Source: Bythopirellula goksoeyrii
GTDB taxonomy: Bacteria; Planctomycetota; Planctomycetia; Pirellulales; Lacipirellulaceae
Length of the DNA: 64,000 bases
Reading direction: 5' to 3'
Assembly (NCBI RefSeq): GCF_008065115.1
Contig: NZ_CP042913.1
Span: 780,338 to 844,337 of the forward strand
The notes below the pieces were generated by a model. It was given only the letters and a program-made list of their open reading frames with translations, searched no databases and was not told the DNA's origin. A program made the translations under genes and the position numbers. Below are positions 51,290 to 60,261 of the stretch, in pieces. Within the stretch, counting starts at the first letter, position 1, and each line of letters begins with the position of its first letter.

Positions 51290-52594
51290 ATGAGCATATG
51301 CTCCCAGTCGAGGCGGGATTTTCTGCGCCGCGCCATCGCGGCAGGCATTTCGGTACCCTTAGCAGAAAATGCCTGCTTATCGCGGGCAGAATCAACTCGA
51401 CCCGATTCAAAGTCGCCCAATGAAAAACTCGACATAGCCGTCATCGGAGTGGATGGGCGAGGCAAGGCGAATCTTGATGGAGTAGCAAATGAGAACATCA
51501 TTGCGCTGTGCGACATTGATGACGAACGACTCCACTTTGCCGCAAAGCAGTTTCCCCATGCAAAACTCTTCAAAGACTACCGCCAGTTGCTTGATTCAAC
51601 AAAGCTCGACGCCCTCGTAGTTTCAACGCCAGACCATACTCATGCCATTCCAGTTGTCTCGGCTCTTCAGTTAGGTCTTGACGTCTACTGCGAAAAACCT
51701 CTGGCTCACAGTGTATGGGAAGTCCGGCAAATGCGAGATTGGGCTAAAAAGCAAGGCTCCGTTACGCAGATGGGAACGCAAATTCATGCAACCGATAACT
51801 ATCGGCGTGTGGTCGAGTTGATTCAAGCCGGTGCGATTGGAAAAGTCGATCGTGTTCACATCTGGCACCCGAATTCTTCGAAGCCCGGCAAACGTTCACC
51901 AAGTGGGACACCACCAGCGCATATTGATTACGATCTTTGGATTGGTCCTGCGCCCTTGCGACCCTTTGATTTGTCACATTTCCATTTTAACTGGCGTTAT
52001 TGGTGGGATTTTGGAGGCGGAACCTTGGCCGACTTGGGATGCCATTACATAGATTTGCCTTACTGGGCGTTAAAACTAGGAAACCCTGAGTCGATCAGAG
52101 CTCAAGGCGAAAAGACATATATTGGCGACAATGAAGTACCCGATAATCTCAGAGTCGATTACCAGTTCCCTGCGCGAGATAATCTATCTTCAGTTCATCT
52201 TACTTGGTATCACGGTACCTTGAGGCCGGAAGGATCGGAAGAATACGAAAAAAACGCGGCAGTTCTCTTCGAAGGAACCCAAGGTCGACTATTGGCTGAC
52301 TACAGCACGTTAAGAATCTATTCTGAACAAGACGGCGTGATCGCAACGCCAGTCGAGCCAATACCCGCCTCAATTGGCCATCATCAGGAGTGGATCGAGG
52401 CCTGCAAGATGCGCGGAGAAACAACCTGCAACTTCGACTATTCCGGTGCACTGGCTGAGACTGTTTTATTAGGAAATGTTGCTTATCGTGTAGGTCAAGA
52501 GCTTCAGTGGGAACATCAATCTCTACAAGCCACGAACTGCCCTGAAGCAGAACAGTACATTCGGCGGGAGTATCGCCAGGGCTGGGAGCTGTAG
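51290..52594 (+). CDS. Gfo/Idh/MocA family oxidoreductase, Tat-exported
   Basis: 434 residues from ATG 51290, seven bases after GAGGAGG; ATG at 51263 is upstream of that ribosome site. The Tat signal is SRRDFLRRAIAAGISVPLAE. NAD(P)-binding motifs: LDIAVIGVDGRGKANLDGVA, DALVVSTPDHTHAIPVVSAL and VYCEKPLAHSVWEVRQM with the EKP lysine. The C-terminal domain contains WWDFGGGTLADLGCHYIDLP, typical of the large planctomycete exported group. It probably oxidises an extracytoplasmic sugar or glycoside. It is monocistronic and convergent with the hydrolase gene at 52766. Confidence 0.9.
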   Translation: MSICSQSRRDFLRRAIAAGISVPLAENACLSRAESTRPDSKSPNEKLDIAVIGVDGRGKANLDGVANENIIALCDIDDERLHFAAKQFPHAKLFKDYRQLLDSTKLDALVVSTPDHTHAIPVVSALQLGLDVYCEKPLAHSVWEVRQMRDWAKKQGSVTQMGTQIHATDNYRRVVELIQAGAIGKVDRVHIWHPNSSKPGKRSPSGTPPAHIDYDLWIGPAPLRPFDLSHFHFNWRYWWDFGGGTLADLGCHYIDLPYWALKLGNPESIRAQGEKTYIGDNEVPDNLRVDYQFPARDNLSSVHLTWYHGTLRPEGSEEYEKNAAVLFEGTQGRLLADYSTLRIYSEQDGVIATPVEPIPASIGHHQEWIEACKMRGETTCNFDYSGALAETVLLGNVAYRVGQELQWEHQSLQATNCPEAEQYIRREYRQGWEL

Positions 52595-52765
52595 TCTTCT
52601 AGTACTCAGTTTGTAACGTCAAAGCTGAATAGTCGCTTGGCTCTCGGACCTCAAATGAAAAAACGCAACATGCTCAATAGTGACGGCTAGTAATGTGCGG
52701 CCTTTTTACCTTGTCGATGATTTATTGTGATGCGGAATTGTATGCGGGTCCGCAGGGCAGTCGGC

Positions 52766-53632
52766 TTACCTCTCTGGAATTGCAACGTTGTCACTCATCG
52801 CAGCGTCAAAGAAATCCACGGTTTCCGTTTGTAGATTCTTCATAATCTCATCGGAGTGCCCCATTCCTTCCACAGTGTGCAATGTGCAGGGATATTGCTT
52901 GGCATGTAAGATCGCTTCCAAAGACCTACTGTGGGCGAAGGGTACGATCTGATCGCCTGTTCCGTGAATGAGCAGCAGTGGGGTCCTGGCAAATGCGTCG
53001 GCATGGAGTATTGCCGAGTTGGCTTGAAATGTCTTTCCATTAGATGGAGACTCGCCGCCGTAGGCATCTTGCATTATGGCTCCATACGCAGGCATTTCCC
53101 TGGCCCACTTGGCAAAATCAGTCATTGGCATCACTGCACAAATGGATCGCAATGAATTAGGATGTGATGCGCCATAGGCCAGTGCGGAGCCAGCCCCCAT
53201 ACTCGTTCCCATCAGGCTGACACGGCGGCCGTCAATATTCCACTCTTTAGTCCATTGGTCGATCAATACTTCGAGTGTCTGTGATGCCTCACGATTCATC
53301 CAATGCCTTGGCCCCAAGTTAGGAACGACGACGTAATAGTTACGCTCAGCCAACAACTTTCGAAGGCGCTCGCAGGACGATGCCTGGAGATTAAACACAG
53401 TATGCGAACCGCCTGATCCATAGAGATAAACAAGAAGTGCAGGCCTCCGCTGAGAGCCTTGGTGCGGAGGGTAAATTGTGACAGGGACCTTTGATTTGGA
53501 GTCTACAATCGAGTATTCACGGACTATGGGTGACATTTCTTCCACTACCGATTGGTAGTCATCACATGTCGCGAGTTTGGAGGAAATTTGGGTAAGCAGC
53601 AGGACGTAAATTCCAATGGCAGCTTGTTTCAT
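52766..53632 (-). CDS. secreted alpha/beta hydrolase (prolyl-oligopeptidase-like)
   Basis: 288 residues with a signal peptide at the N-terminus (AAIGIYVLLLTQISSKLA). LLVYLYGSGGSHTVF carries the oxyanion strand, MGTSMGAGSALAYG the nucleophile Ser, LLLIHGTGDQIVPF the acid and VEGMGHSDEI the catalytic His, a full triad of the S9/dienelactone hydrolase type. Probably an esterase releasing acyl groups from a glycan or small ester. A GTG at 53644 with AAGG before it is an alternative start. Last gene of the run that starts beyond the right edge. Confidence 0.8.
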   Translation of the reverse strand: MKQAAIGIYVLLLTQISSKLATCDDYQSVVEEMSPIVREYSIVDSKSKVPVTIYPPHQGSQRRPALLVYLYGSGGSHTVFNLQASSCERLRKLLAERNYYVVVPNLGPRHWMNREASQTLEVLIDQWTKEWNIDGRRVSLMGTSMGAGSALAYGASHPNSLRSICAVMPMTDFAKWAREMPAYGAIMQDAYGGESPSNGKTFQANSAILHADAFARTPLLLIHGTGDQIVPFAHSRSLEAILHAKQYPCTLHTVEGMGHSDEIMKNLQTETVDFFDAAMSDNVAIPER

Positions 53633-53670
53633 AGACCGCACCACATAACCTTGAGAGATGGACTTGCCAA

Positions 53671-54543
53671 TTAGTCCTGTTGTTGAGCGGTATTTAAGAG
53701 AATCTCCATACCCCGTTCATACCATTCATCGCCACATCGATGTCCAAGGTCAGGAGTCACAAAAAAGTCAACCAGCGAACGGCTTAACCCCTTTTTCTCA
53801 TTCGCAGTATTAAGATCCAAGAAGAATTGGCAGCAACTTAAAGTACCAACCCGATCATCGTGATTCCCGATAGCCATATAGATCTTCTTTCCAGACAGAT
53901 CGTCCGCAAACTTTGAGAGTCGAAGGTCTATAATTTCCGGCTTGTCCTTCATCGGTTCGATTTCACTGAGATCTCGCCAATCGGTAACAGGAGCAAAACC
54001 TCCGCCAATATTCAGTCTTTCATCTGCAGCCATCAGCCTAAAGGCCATGTAGGCGTAGCGGGAAATACCCGTCACAACGATGCGATCCGGCTTAGCCCAT
54101 CCTTGCACAATGCAGTAATCGATTACTGCTTGGGCCTCTTCGATAAATTCCAAGGTGGGGTCAGGACCCTCAGCAGCCATCTCCCCAAAGGTTCCCAAAG
54201 ATGAGGCGACACTAGGAACACTAAGGCTAACAGCGCGATGCCCTCGTTCCAAGAAGTATTTTGCAGGAAGATCGTTTGGCGGCAGTAGATGAGTATTAGC
54301 CCCACCAATTGTAAGTAACAATAACGGGTCGGAGTGAATCTTCTCCTTCGAGGGAGAGGCAATGACCGCAGGGACCTGACGGCCGTCGACATCTACATCG
54401 AATTCAACCACCTCCAAACCTTGATCAATTAACGGCGCGTAGACATTGTCGGATTCCTTCTTCTTGTCGCTTGCCTGATCCGCATTTCCTGGTGAGATAA
54501 AGAGGAATACCAGTGGCAAGCAAAGGAGTAGTGAATAATTCAT
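53671..54543 (-). CDS. secreted alpha/beta hydrolase, atypical nucleophile elbow
   Basis: 290 residues from ATG 54543 (signal peptide MNYSLLLCLPLVFLFISPGN, then ADQ). LLLLTIGGANTHLL, RIVVTGISRYAYMAFRLMAA (Ser in GISRYAY), KKIYMAIGNHDDRVGT (acid) and TPDLGHRCGDEWYE (His) make up a triad. The elbow GxSRYAY differs from the common GxSxGG but occurs in some planctomycete hydrolases of the locus type. It neighbours a second hydrolase (52766-53632), 38 bases downstream. The substrate is unknown. Confidence 0.75.
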   Translation of the reverse strand: MNYSLLLCLPLVFLFISPGNADQASDKKKESDNVYAPLIDQGLEVVEFDVDVDGRQVPAVIASPSKEKIHSDPLLLLTIGGANTHLLPPNDLPAKYFLERGHRAVSLSVPSVASSLGTFGEMAAEGPDPTLEFIEEAQAVIDYCIVQGWAKPDRIVVTGISRYAYMAFRLMAADERLNIGGGFAPVTDWRDLSEIEPMKDKPEIIDLRLSKFADDLSGKKIYMAIGNHDDRVGTLSCCQFFLDLNTANEKKGLSRSLVDFFVTPDLGHRCGDEWYERGMEILLNTAQQQD

Positions 54544-54595
54544 AACCAAAGTTTCTTCTAGAGGTAGTTTGTAAGCAAATCTCAACATCCGCCTG

Positions 54596-55612
54596 CTAGT
54601 TTAGTTGCGAAGGAGACAATTCATTTAATAGTGGCTTTCCCTCACGGTACTTTTCAACGTTCTGGACAAAGATATCCCACACTCTCGAAGCAAAGTGGGT
54701 ACTTGAACCTGAACCAGAAACATGAGGAGTCATGATCACATTAGGAAAACGCCAGAGAGGATGGTCCGCTGGCATGGGATAATGATAATGTGCGTCGAGG
54801 GCGGCGCCTGCGATCCATTTCTCGCGCAATGCCTTGAGCAGAGCTTCCTCATCGACCAATGGGCCGCGGGCGGGGTTCAGTATATAAGCGTGCTCGGGAA
54901 GCAGACGCAGCTCTTGATGGGAAACTATCCCTCGATTGGCATCGTTGAGCGGCATGGAAAGGACAAGAAAATCGAGATTGGACAAAAACTCGTCTTTATC
55001 TTTCAGATGGAAAACTCGGTCTGGTAGGGTTCCTTCAACGTCGCCCGTCCCAGGAACTCGATAGATGTCGTCTCGCCGTTGGACACCACGACGAGTCAAT
55101 ACGTGAACTTGCAGACCCATCGACTTTGCGAGACGCGCAGTTTCGCGTCCTATACCTCCGTATCCCCAAATGCCCAGCGTTCGGCCACGTACTTCTGATT
55201 GATGTCGCGCAGATCGATCCCAGTGGCCAGCTTCTTGATTGCGAATCATTGTTCGCAAATCACGGCACAGATTGACAATCATAGAAATTGTCCACTCAGC
55301 AATTGGGACGTCGAACTCTCCTAGCCCGTTGCAAGCACGAATGCCTTTTGCAACAAGATTGAGACCCTCCAGTTGCTGGTAACCGGAAGAAGTGACCTGA
55401 ATTAATTTCAGATCATGCATTTCATCAAAGTTGGTAGGTGGAAAAGTGCAAAGCAGAATCTCCGCATCGCAAATCAGTTCAGCGGGAAGTACGCGTTGCT
55501 CCTCATTGTTTCCATATACTTCAGAAATGCATTTAACCTGAACGTCCCCGATAGCCCGGAGGCGTTCCAGTCCCTCAGTATCGATTTTTGCGTCGATTAC
55601 TACTATAGGCAT
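54596..55612 (-). CDS. D-isomer-specific 2-hydroxyacid dehydrogenase family protein
   Basis: 338 residues. NAD-binding GYGGIGRETARLAKSMGLQV, the catalytic Arg in LNPARGPLVDEEALL and His in VIMTPHVSGSG are present. The usual catalytic Glu lies in a DVFEPEP-type motif; here the segment is LDAHYHYPMPADHPLW, so that Glu is replaced. This subtype may use another acid or act on a different substrate. It begins three bases after the enolase-family gene and is surely cotranscribed, which fits reduction or oxidation of a 2-keto/2-hydroxy sugar acid. Confidence 0.85.
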   Translation of the reverse strand: MPIVVIDAKIDTEGLERLRAIGDVQVKCISEVYGNNEEQRVLPAELICDAEILLCTFPPTNFDEMHDLKLIQVTSSGYQQLEGLNLVAKGIRACNGLGEFDVPIAEWTISMIVNLCRDLRTMIRNQEAGHWDRSARHQSEVRGRTLGIWGYGGIGRETARLAKSMGLQVHVLTRRGVQRRDDIYRVPGTGDVEGTLPDRVFHLKDKDEFLSNLDFLVLSMPLNDANRGIVSHQELRLLPEHAYILNPARGPLVDEEALLKALREKWIAGAALDAHYHYPMPADHPLWRFPNVIMTPHVSGSGSSTHFASRVWDIFVQNVEKYREGKPLLNELSPSQLN

Positions 55613-55615
55613 ACC

Positions 55616-56848
55616 TTAGCTCCGCACCTTCAAGTCTTCTTCACGCAGCTTGCCGGGCACGCTCGAGATCGCTCCACTACCGGGCACGAACGGGAATCGT
55701 AGCTTAGTGTTTTCAGTAAGGATAACTCCCAGGCCAGGTGTTTCAGGAGGTAACAAGAATCCGCCTTCTGAACTTAACGAATCATTGATCAGTTCGCTGT
55801 GCAAGGGCCCGTAATCGGCAGCGACTTCCACGATAGCCGTGTTCGGACAACTGAAAGCGACATGCACATTTTGCATGAGCGATCCCCCCGCCCCCCAGGA
55901 GTGCGTGGCCATGTGGCGGCCTTGATTTTCCAATTCTTGGGCGACCCTTGCTGTCTCGCTCAAACCCGCTGTAAAAGAGGCATCGGGTTGCCCGATGTCA
56001 AACGAAGCAGCGTGTAGGTAGGGCCTCCACTCGATCAGCGAGGTCAGGCATTCCCCTCCGGCGATTTGTATGGAGGTGCTTCGACAAAGCTCGCCGTAAG
56101 CCTCGGGATCGGAATAAGGCAAAGGTTCTTCGAAGAAGAAAAGATCGTAAGGTTCACATGCAGACAGGACTGCTTTCGCAGTTTCTAGAGTCCAAGGTTG
56201 TGGATGCTCATTCATGTGACCGTCGAGCATGATTCTTACATCATCGCCCACATGACGGCGGACAAAGTCGAGTTTGTTGGATTCAAAGTGGGCGGCTTCG
56301 TCAGGTTCGCTCGAATGAACGTGTCCCGTGTGAGGCTGAAAGGATCCAGCGCCGAGCTTAATCCCGCAAAATCCGAGGGACAGATAGTGGTCGAGCTTGG
56401 CAGCCAACTTATCGAGTGGGTAGTTGCTTGGGCCTCCTGTGGCATAGTAAGGCAATCTTTCGTGGCAGCAACCAGCGCCCAAGAGTTGGTGGACCGGAAG
56501 GTTGAGAAGCTTTCCCTTGAGATCCCACAGTGCTGCCTCGATCCCCGCTAGAACGATCGCTCCTAAGCCCACGCGACACCAGAAATTACCGCAATGGTAC
56601 ATTCTGGCCCACAACTCCGGGATGTCTTCGACATCCTGGTCTACAAGAATGGGCTTAAAGAAATCGACGATGACCGGCACCATTTCAGGACAGAAATAGC
56701 CTGCATAAGTTTCCCCTAGACCAATAACATTGGCGTCGGAATGAATTTCGATAAATGCGGCGCTGCGAGTTTCGTCTGCTTCACGCAGGTAGGGGTCGTT
56801 TGTTGAAGGCCCTGTTAAGAGGACCGTTCGCACATCGGTAATTCTCAT
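55616..56848 (-). CDS. mandelate racemase/muconate lactonizing enzyme family protein
   Basis: 410 residues of the enolase superfamily. Metal ligands: Asp in IMLDGHMNEH, Glu in LFFFEEPLPYSDP and Glu in IAGGECLTSL. General bases: a Lys in GFCGIKLGAG and His in MATHSWGAGG. The N-terminal capping domain ends near 120. Many such enzymes dehydrate aldonic or aldaric acids to 2-keto-3-deoxy acids, the substrate type of the DapA-like lyase at 40210-41166, so a shared pathway is likely but unproven. Four-base overlap with the propeller gene upstream. Confidence 0.88.
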   Translation of the reverse strand: MRITDVRTVLLTGPSTNDPYLREADETRSAAFIEIHSDANVIGLGETYAGYFCPEMVPVIVDFFKPILVDQDVEDIPELWARMYHCGNFWCRVGLGAIVLAGIEAALWDLKGKLLNLPVHQLLGAGCCHERLPYYATGGPSNYPLDKLAAKLDHYLSLGFCGIKLGAGSFQPHTGHVHSSEPDEAAHFESNKLDFVRRHVGDDVRIMLDGHMNEHPQPWTLETAKAVLSACEPYDLFFFEEPLPYSDPEAYGELCRSTSIQIAGGECLTSLIEWRPYLHAASFDIGQPDASFTAGLSETARVAQELENQGRHMATHSWGAGGSLMQNVHVAFSCPNTAIVEVAADYGPLHSELINDSLSSEGGFLLPPETPGLGVILTENTKLRFPFVPGSGAISSVPGKLREEDLKVRS

Positions 56849-58551
56849 TTGGCGTTATCTCGCTTTGAGACATACAGGGCATGTATTTTGATAGCTTTTT
56901 TGTCTTCGCCTTGGTACGTGGCCTGGATTTTTACTGGTTTTGAAGAGCCTTCTATACCTTCATTCCCCTGCCACGACACATGTTGGCGAAATCCGTTGGA
57001 ATCCAATCTCGCCGCGTTCTCGCCGGAGTAGGCAGGGATTGGCCTTTCCAACTCATCGAGAAGCTCCACTTTGACCCAGGCATCTTCAGATAGTCCCGTG
57101 GCATTGAAAAACAGGTCGGAGGGTTCATCAACCTTGAGGGCGCAGGTAATAAACGCCGCTTCTTTCTCTGGATTCATCACAGAAAGCGATGAAAATCGAT
57201 CTCTGTCCAGTGTTACAAGCCCTAGACCCCCTCGAGGTTTGTAGTCTTGGCCGGTTCGAGGGTCCCAATGGCCGTAGTAGATGAAAGTTTTCTCACCGAT
57301 ATTCTCGAAGGCTTGCGACATCAAAAGCCCCCCCTGATCCCACTCTCCATCTTCACCTCGCTCAATGAAAATGTGATCGGGAATAGGTTCGCGGAAATAG
57401 AGACCGTCATTGCTCAGCAAGAGCCCCAAATCGATGGTAACGTTCTCCCACCCCACACCTCCATTCCAGAGACCATAGGTAGAGACAAGGACATTGCCCC
57501 GATCCCAGGTTGAGCTTTGATGAACTTGTGCTCCTTCGTTGCCCAATCTGGATCTGTACTCGCCCCGTGTGCCATCTCGAACAAACGATAACGTTTTTGT
57601 TCGAGACCAATTCACAAAATCTGGAGAACGAAATATTGTTAAAACGCGTCCGCAATCAGTGCCATCTGGGAGCCACATGAATGGAGTGACTTGCTGTCCC
57701 ATGAGATGATACATTCCATTCCATTTATAGAGGCCTCCCATCTCAAAATGCTCGGGTGGAATTGCGGTTTCATCACTGGCAACGGTGTAGTTCTCAAGTT
57801 TGGCATCTATGGCGATCTTCCAACGTAGGCCATCAGCACTAAAGAATGGAATGGGCGCTCCCGCTGGTCGCCCGTCGAATCGTGCTCCCATATGAAATAC
57901 CATTTTGAACCGTCTGGCAGGATCTGGGTCGTCAGGTTCATAGATTACACGACAATCAAGGCCATGGGCCGTGGAAGGATCCATAAGAAGCAGATTGTTA
58001 TTCTTGTTGCCATTCCATTCGACGAGCCCCAAGTTTGGCTTCTCCCAATCGATGCCGTCTTCACTCTCCGCATAAGCCAATTGACCACCCTTGTAGTGGA
58101 CGTCGTTGGGCATATTGCGCATATCTTCTTCATTCAGGGCAAGATACCAAAGTTTGTATTTTCCTTCGTGGTAGATCACAGATCCATAGCACTGCACCCC
58201 CCATTCATCGGGATCGCCAGATTCTCCGCGACGAAGCAGTGGGTTGTCTTGATGTTTATCAACTGGCTCCATCGACAAAACGAGGTTGGTAGTAAATGGA
58301 ATCGAAATATTGTCCATGGAGAACAAGGTGGCTTCTTCGACCGTCGTGGGGGCGGATCCTAGAACGGTAATTCCAGACTTTGTTTCCGATTCGCGGGTGG
58401 GCTGCCTTGAAGAATTGCCAGCAACACGGGGGGAAGCACTCGCTGCGAGAGACCCCGTTTGAGCAAGTGCTTCTTGAGGGCAAACAGAAATACAGGCCGT
58501 GAAAACAGCCATAAGTTTCAGAAATGAATAAAACGTACGATAATTGCTCAT
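56845..58551 (-). CDS. secreted five-bladed beta-propeller glycosidase-like protein
   Basis: 568 residues from ATG 58551 (GGAGTG upstream; signal peptide 1-31 ending ALA). Low-complexity Ser/Ala-rich linker, then propeller blades with GSVIYHEGKYKLWYLALNEE, AYAESEDGIDWEKPNLGLVE, FFSADGLRWKIAIDA and WDQGGLLMSQAFEN, and a C-terminal beta-sandwich. Homologous to 44769-46256: both have the ESEDGIxWxKPxLGLxE blade. A member of the GH32/GH43 fold group by eye; true activity uncertain. It overlaps the dehydratase-like gene, so glycan cleavage and sugar-acid breakdown may be coexpressed. Confidence 0.75.
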   Translation of the reverse strand: MSNYRTFYSFLKLMAVFTACISVCPQEALAQTGSLAASASPRVAGNSSRQPTRESETKSGITVLGSAPTTVEEATLFSMDNISIPFTTNLVLSMEPVDKHQDNPLLRRGESGDPDEWGVQCYGSVIYHEGKYKLWYLALNEEDMRNMPNDVHYKGGQLAYAESEDGIDWEKPNLGLVEWNGNKNNNLLLMDPSTAHGLDCRVIYEPDDPDPARRFKMVFHMGARFDGRPAGAPIPFFSADGLRWKIAIDAKLENYTVASDETAIPPEHFEMGGLYKWNGMYHLMGQQVTPFMWLPDGTDCGRVLTIFRSPDFVNWSRTKTLSFVRDGTRGEYRSRLGNEGAQVHQSSTWDRGNVLVSTYGLWNGGVGWENVTIDLGLLLSNDGLYFREPIPDHIFIERGEDGEWDQGGLLMSQAFENIGEKTFIYYGHWDPRTGQDYKPRGGLGLVTLDRDRFSSLSVMNPEKEAAFITCALKVDEPSDLFFNATGLSEDAWVKVELLDELERPIPAYSGENAARLDSNGFRQHVSWQGNEGIEGSSKPVKIQATYQGEDKKAIKIHALYVSKRDNAK

Positions 58552-58688
58552 AGATTTCACTCCAATTCGGGATGTTTGATTAGAAGACATGGATTGCCTT
58601 TCCTGGCATGTTCAATTCGCTTCTTGCTCTATTTCAACTCTTTTTCGAATGACTAAATACTCACGTATTCAATAAGTTCTAATTGCCT

Positions 58689-59108
58689 TTACTTAGTGGA
58701 ACTATCTCTGAGTTCAAAATTGATCTGGTCCTCACCTGTATCAACGGTAGCGGTAAGACCACTCGTACGGAACTCTCCGTAAGCTGCAGGTATTAAATCT
58801 TTACCAGGGATAATACGAGGCCTTCCCTCAGGATTTTCTTTGTCTGGTTCGCGTGAAATTATTGCCACTTTGTGGCTGCCTGGCGTTGCGTCAAGTCGAT
58901 AGTTTCCGTCCTCTTTAATATCTGAAACGGCCGTTTTACCAGAAGAATGCTGATACAGAACGCTTCCCTTTGATAGAGGTTGCCCCTGATAGCTCACATT
59001 GCCCGTGACAACGGAGGTAGCTTCCGACTCTTTTGACTTTCCACAACCCGCAACACAGAGAAAAACGATAGCAAAGTTGATGCAAGAATTGATTGGCGTT
59101 TTCTGCAC
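58689..59108 (-). CDS. small lipoprotein, carboxypeptidase-regulatory-like fold
   Basis: 139 residues. Signal peptide with lipobox LCVAGC (Cys near 22), then SVVTGNVSYQGQPLSKGSVL, DGNYRLDATPGSHKVAIISR and a C-terminal TATVDTGEDQINFELRD strand. It follows the DUF1559 gene by 27 bases, the third such module in the window. Confidence 0.82.
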   Translation of the reverse strand: MQKTPINSCINFAIVFLCVAGCGKSKESEATSVVTGNVSYQGQPLSKGSVLYQHSSGKTAVSDIKEDGNYRLDATPGSHKVAIISREPDKENPEGRPRIIPGKDLIPAAYGEFRTSGLTATVDTGEDQINFELRDSSTK

Positions 59109-59135
59109 TTTTCAGTTCGTTCCTTGAAAGGGAGT

Positions 59136-60113
59136 TTAGAGACCATCAGTAGCAAAGCCGCCATCAGCACGATCTGCCATGTTTTGGAAAATGGTGAGAT
59201 CGATCGTTTCAGAGATAAAATGCGCACTGCCGTCAGCCATTGTCACATGAACTCCTCCTGGGTGGGCACTTTTCAAGGCAGCCCGCGTCGTCGTATTTCC
59301 CAGAGGCGGTCTACATCCTACACAGGGCCAATACCAAGCAGTGTTTGGCAGATGGGCGACCGTTCGCACGGAGTAGGTCGCGGTATCGCTACCATTATGA
59401 ATCTTTTCTTTAAAGAAGTGCCCCATATTCCAAACGGTATCGTTGTCCTGTAAACCCCCGTCATCAAATTGCTGCCCGGGCGCCAAATCCGAATATTCTC
59501 CAACTATCAATGTGTGCGAGCTACCGTCCTCGATATCATTGAATCCTGTCTTGCTATCTTGGTAGAGTATTCCTTCTCCCGACGGGAAACCAATACGATC
59601 AGAGCCAGCTATGCCAACATATTCCAGAATGCCAATTTCATTAGAGTCATACCCGCTCCCTGGGGCATAGTTATAAATTGAGGAATGACCCGAGGAAGGG
59701 CAGCGGTATATCTGCAGCTCTTGCTTAAGGGCAAAAATATGATCGGGGGGGCCTCGTAGAGTTGGCCAAGAATAGCCAGGCTCTGACACGTCAACTAGAG
59801 TATAGAGATTGCTCTGCTCCAAGTACGGCAAAATCAATGTCGCCCATGGATAGCCTGAGAACGGAAAGGCGATCTCCAATTCTGGAGGATCCCAGGTCCC
59901 AGGAGGAAACACTTGGTTTGTCGACACATAGTTCTGAAGCCCCAGGCCCATCTGCTTTACATGGTTGAGGCATGTAGAACGTCGTGCCGATTCTCGCGCC
60001 GCCTGGATTGCTGGCAGCAATAGCGCAACGAGTACGCCAATGATGGCAATCACCACTAAGAGTTCAACCAACGTAAACGCTCGAAACTGATTAGTCTTGC
60101 GGATGAGTTTCAT
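59136..60113 (-). CDS. DUF1559 pseudopilin-like protein
   Basis: 325 residues from ATG 60113, with GGGAAG upstream. Prepilin-type start ([37 protein letters not shown]), then DUF1559 motifs SHTLIVGEYSDLAPGQQFDD, NTAWYWPCVGCRPPLGNTTT and HPGGVHVTMADGSAHFISET. A WYWPCVGC segment with two cysteines is distinctive. The gene is separated from the SGNH hydrolase gene upstream by about 150 bases that contain a -10-like motif at 60153. Confidence 0.9.
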   Translation of the reverse strand: MKLIRKTNQFRAFTLVELLVVIAIIGVLVALLLPAIQAARESARRSTCLNHVKQMGLGLQNYVSTNQVFPPGTWDPPELEIAFPFSGYPWATLILPYLEQSNLYTLVDVSEPGYSWPTLRGPPDHIFALKQELQIYRCPSSGHSSIYNYAPGSGYDSNEIGILEYVGIAGSDRIGFPSGEGILYQDSKTGFNDIEDGSSHTLIVGEYSDLAPGQQFDDGGLQDNDTVWNMGHFFKEKIHNGSDTATYSVRTVAHLPNTAWYWPCVGCRPPLGNTTTRAALKSAHPGGVHVTMADGSAHFISETIDLTIFQNMADRADGGFATDGL

Positions 60114-60261
60114 AGACTTCCCTTTTTCGAATAGCATACGAACCCCACGGAAGATTGTACTATAATGATATTATCTTAATGCTTAGTTTTCGGCAAGTCA
60201 AGCAATTTCCTGGTATTATATTACCCCGTAATGTCTCTCTGAAATCGGGCGATTTCCACAT

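Noticed and set aside
44769-58551. Naming the two propeller proteins as GH43 or GH32 enzymes
   Set aside because: The fold is plausible from blade motifs, but the catalytic carboxylates of those families could not be located with confidence.
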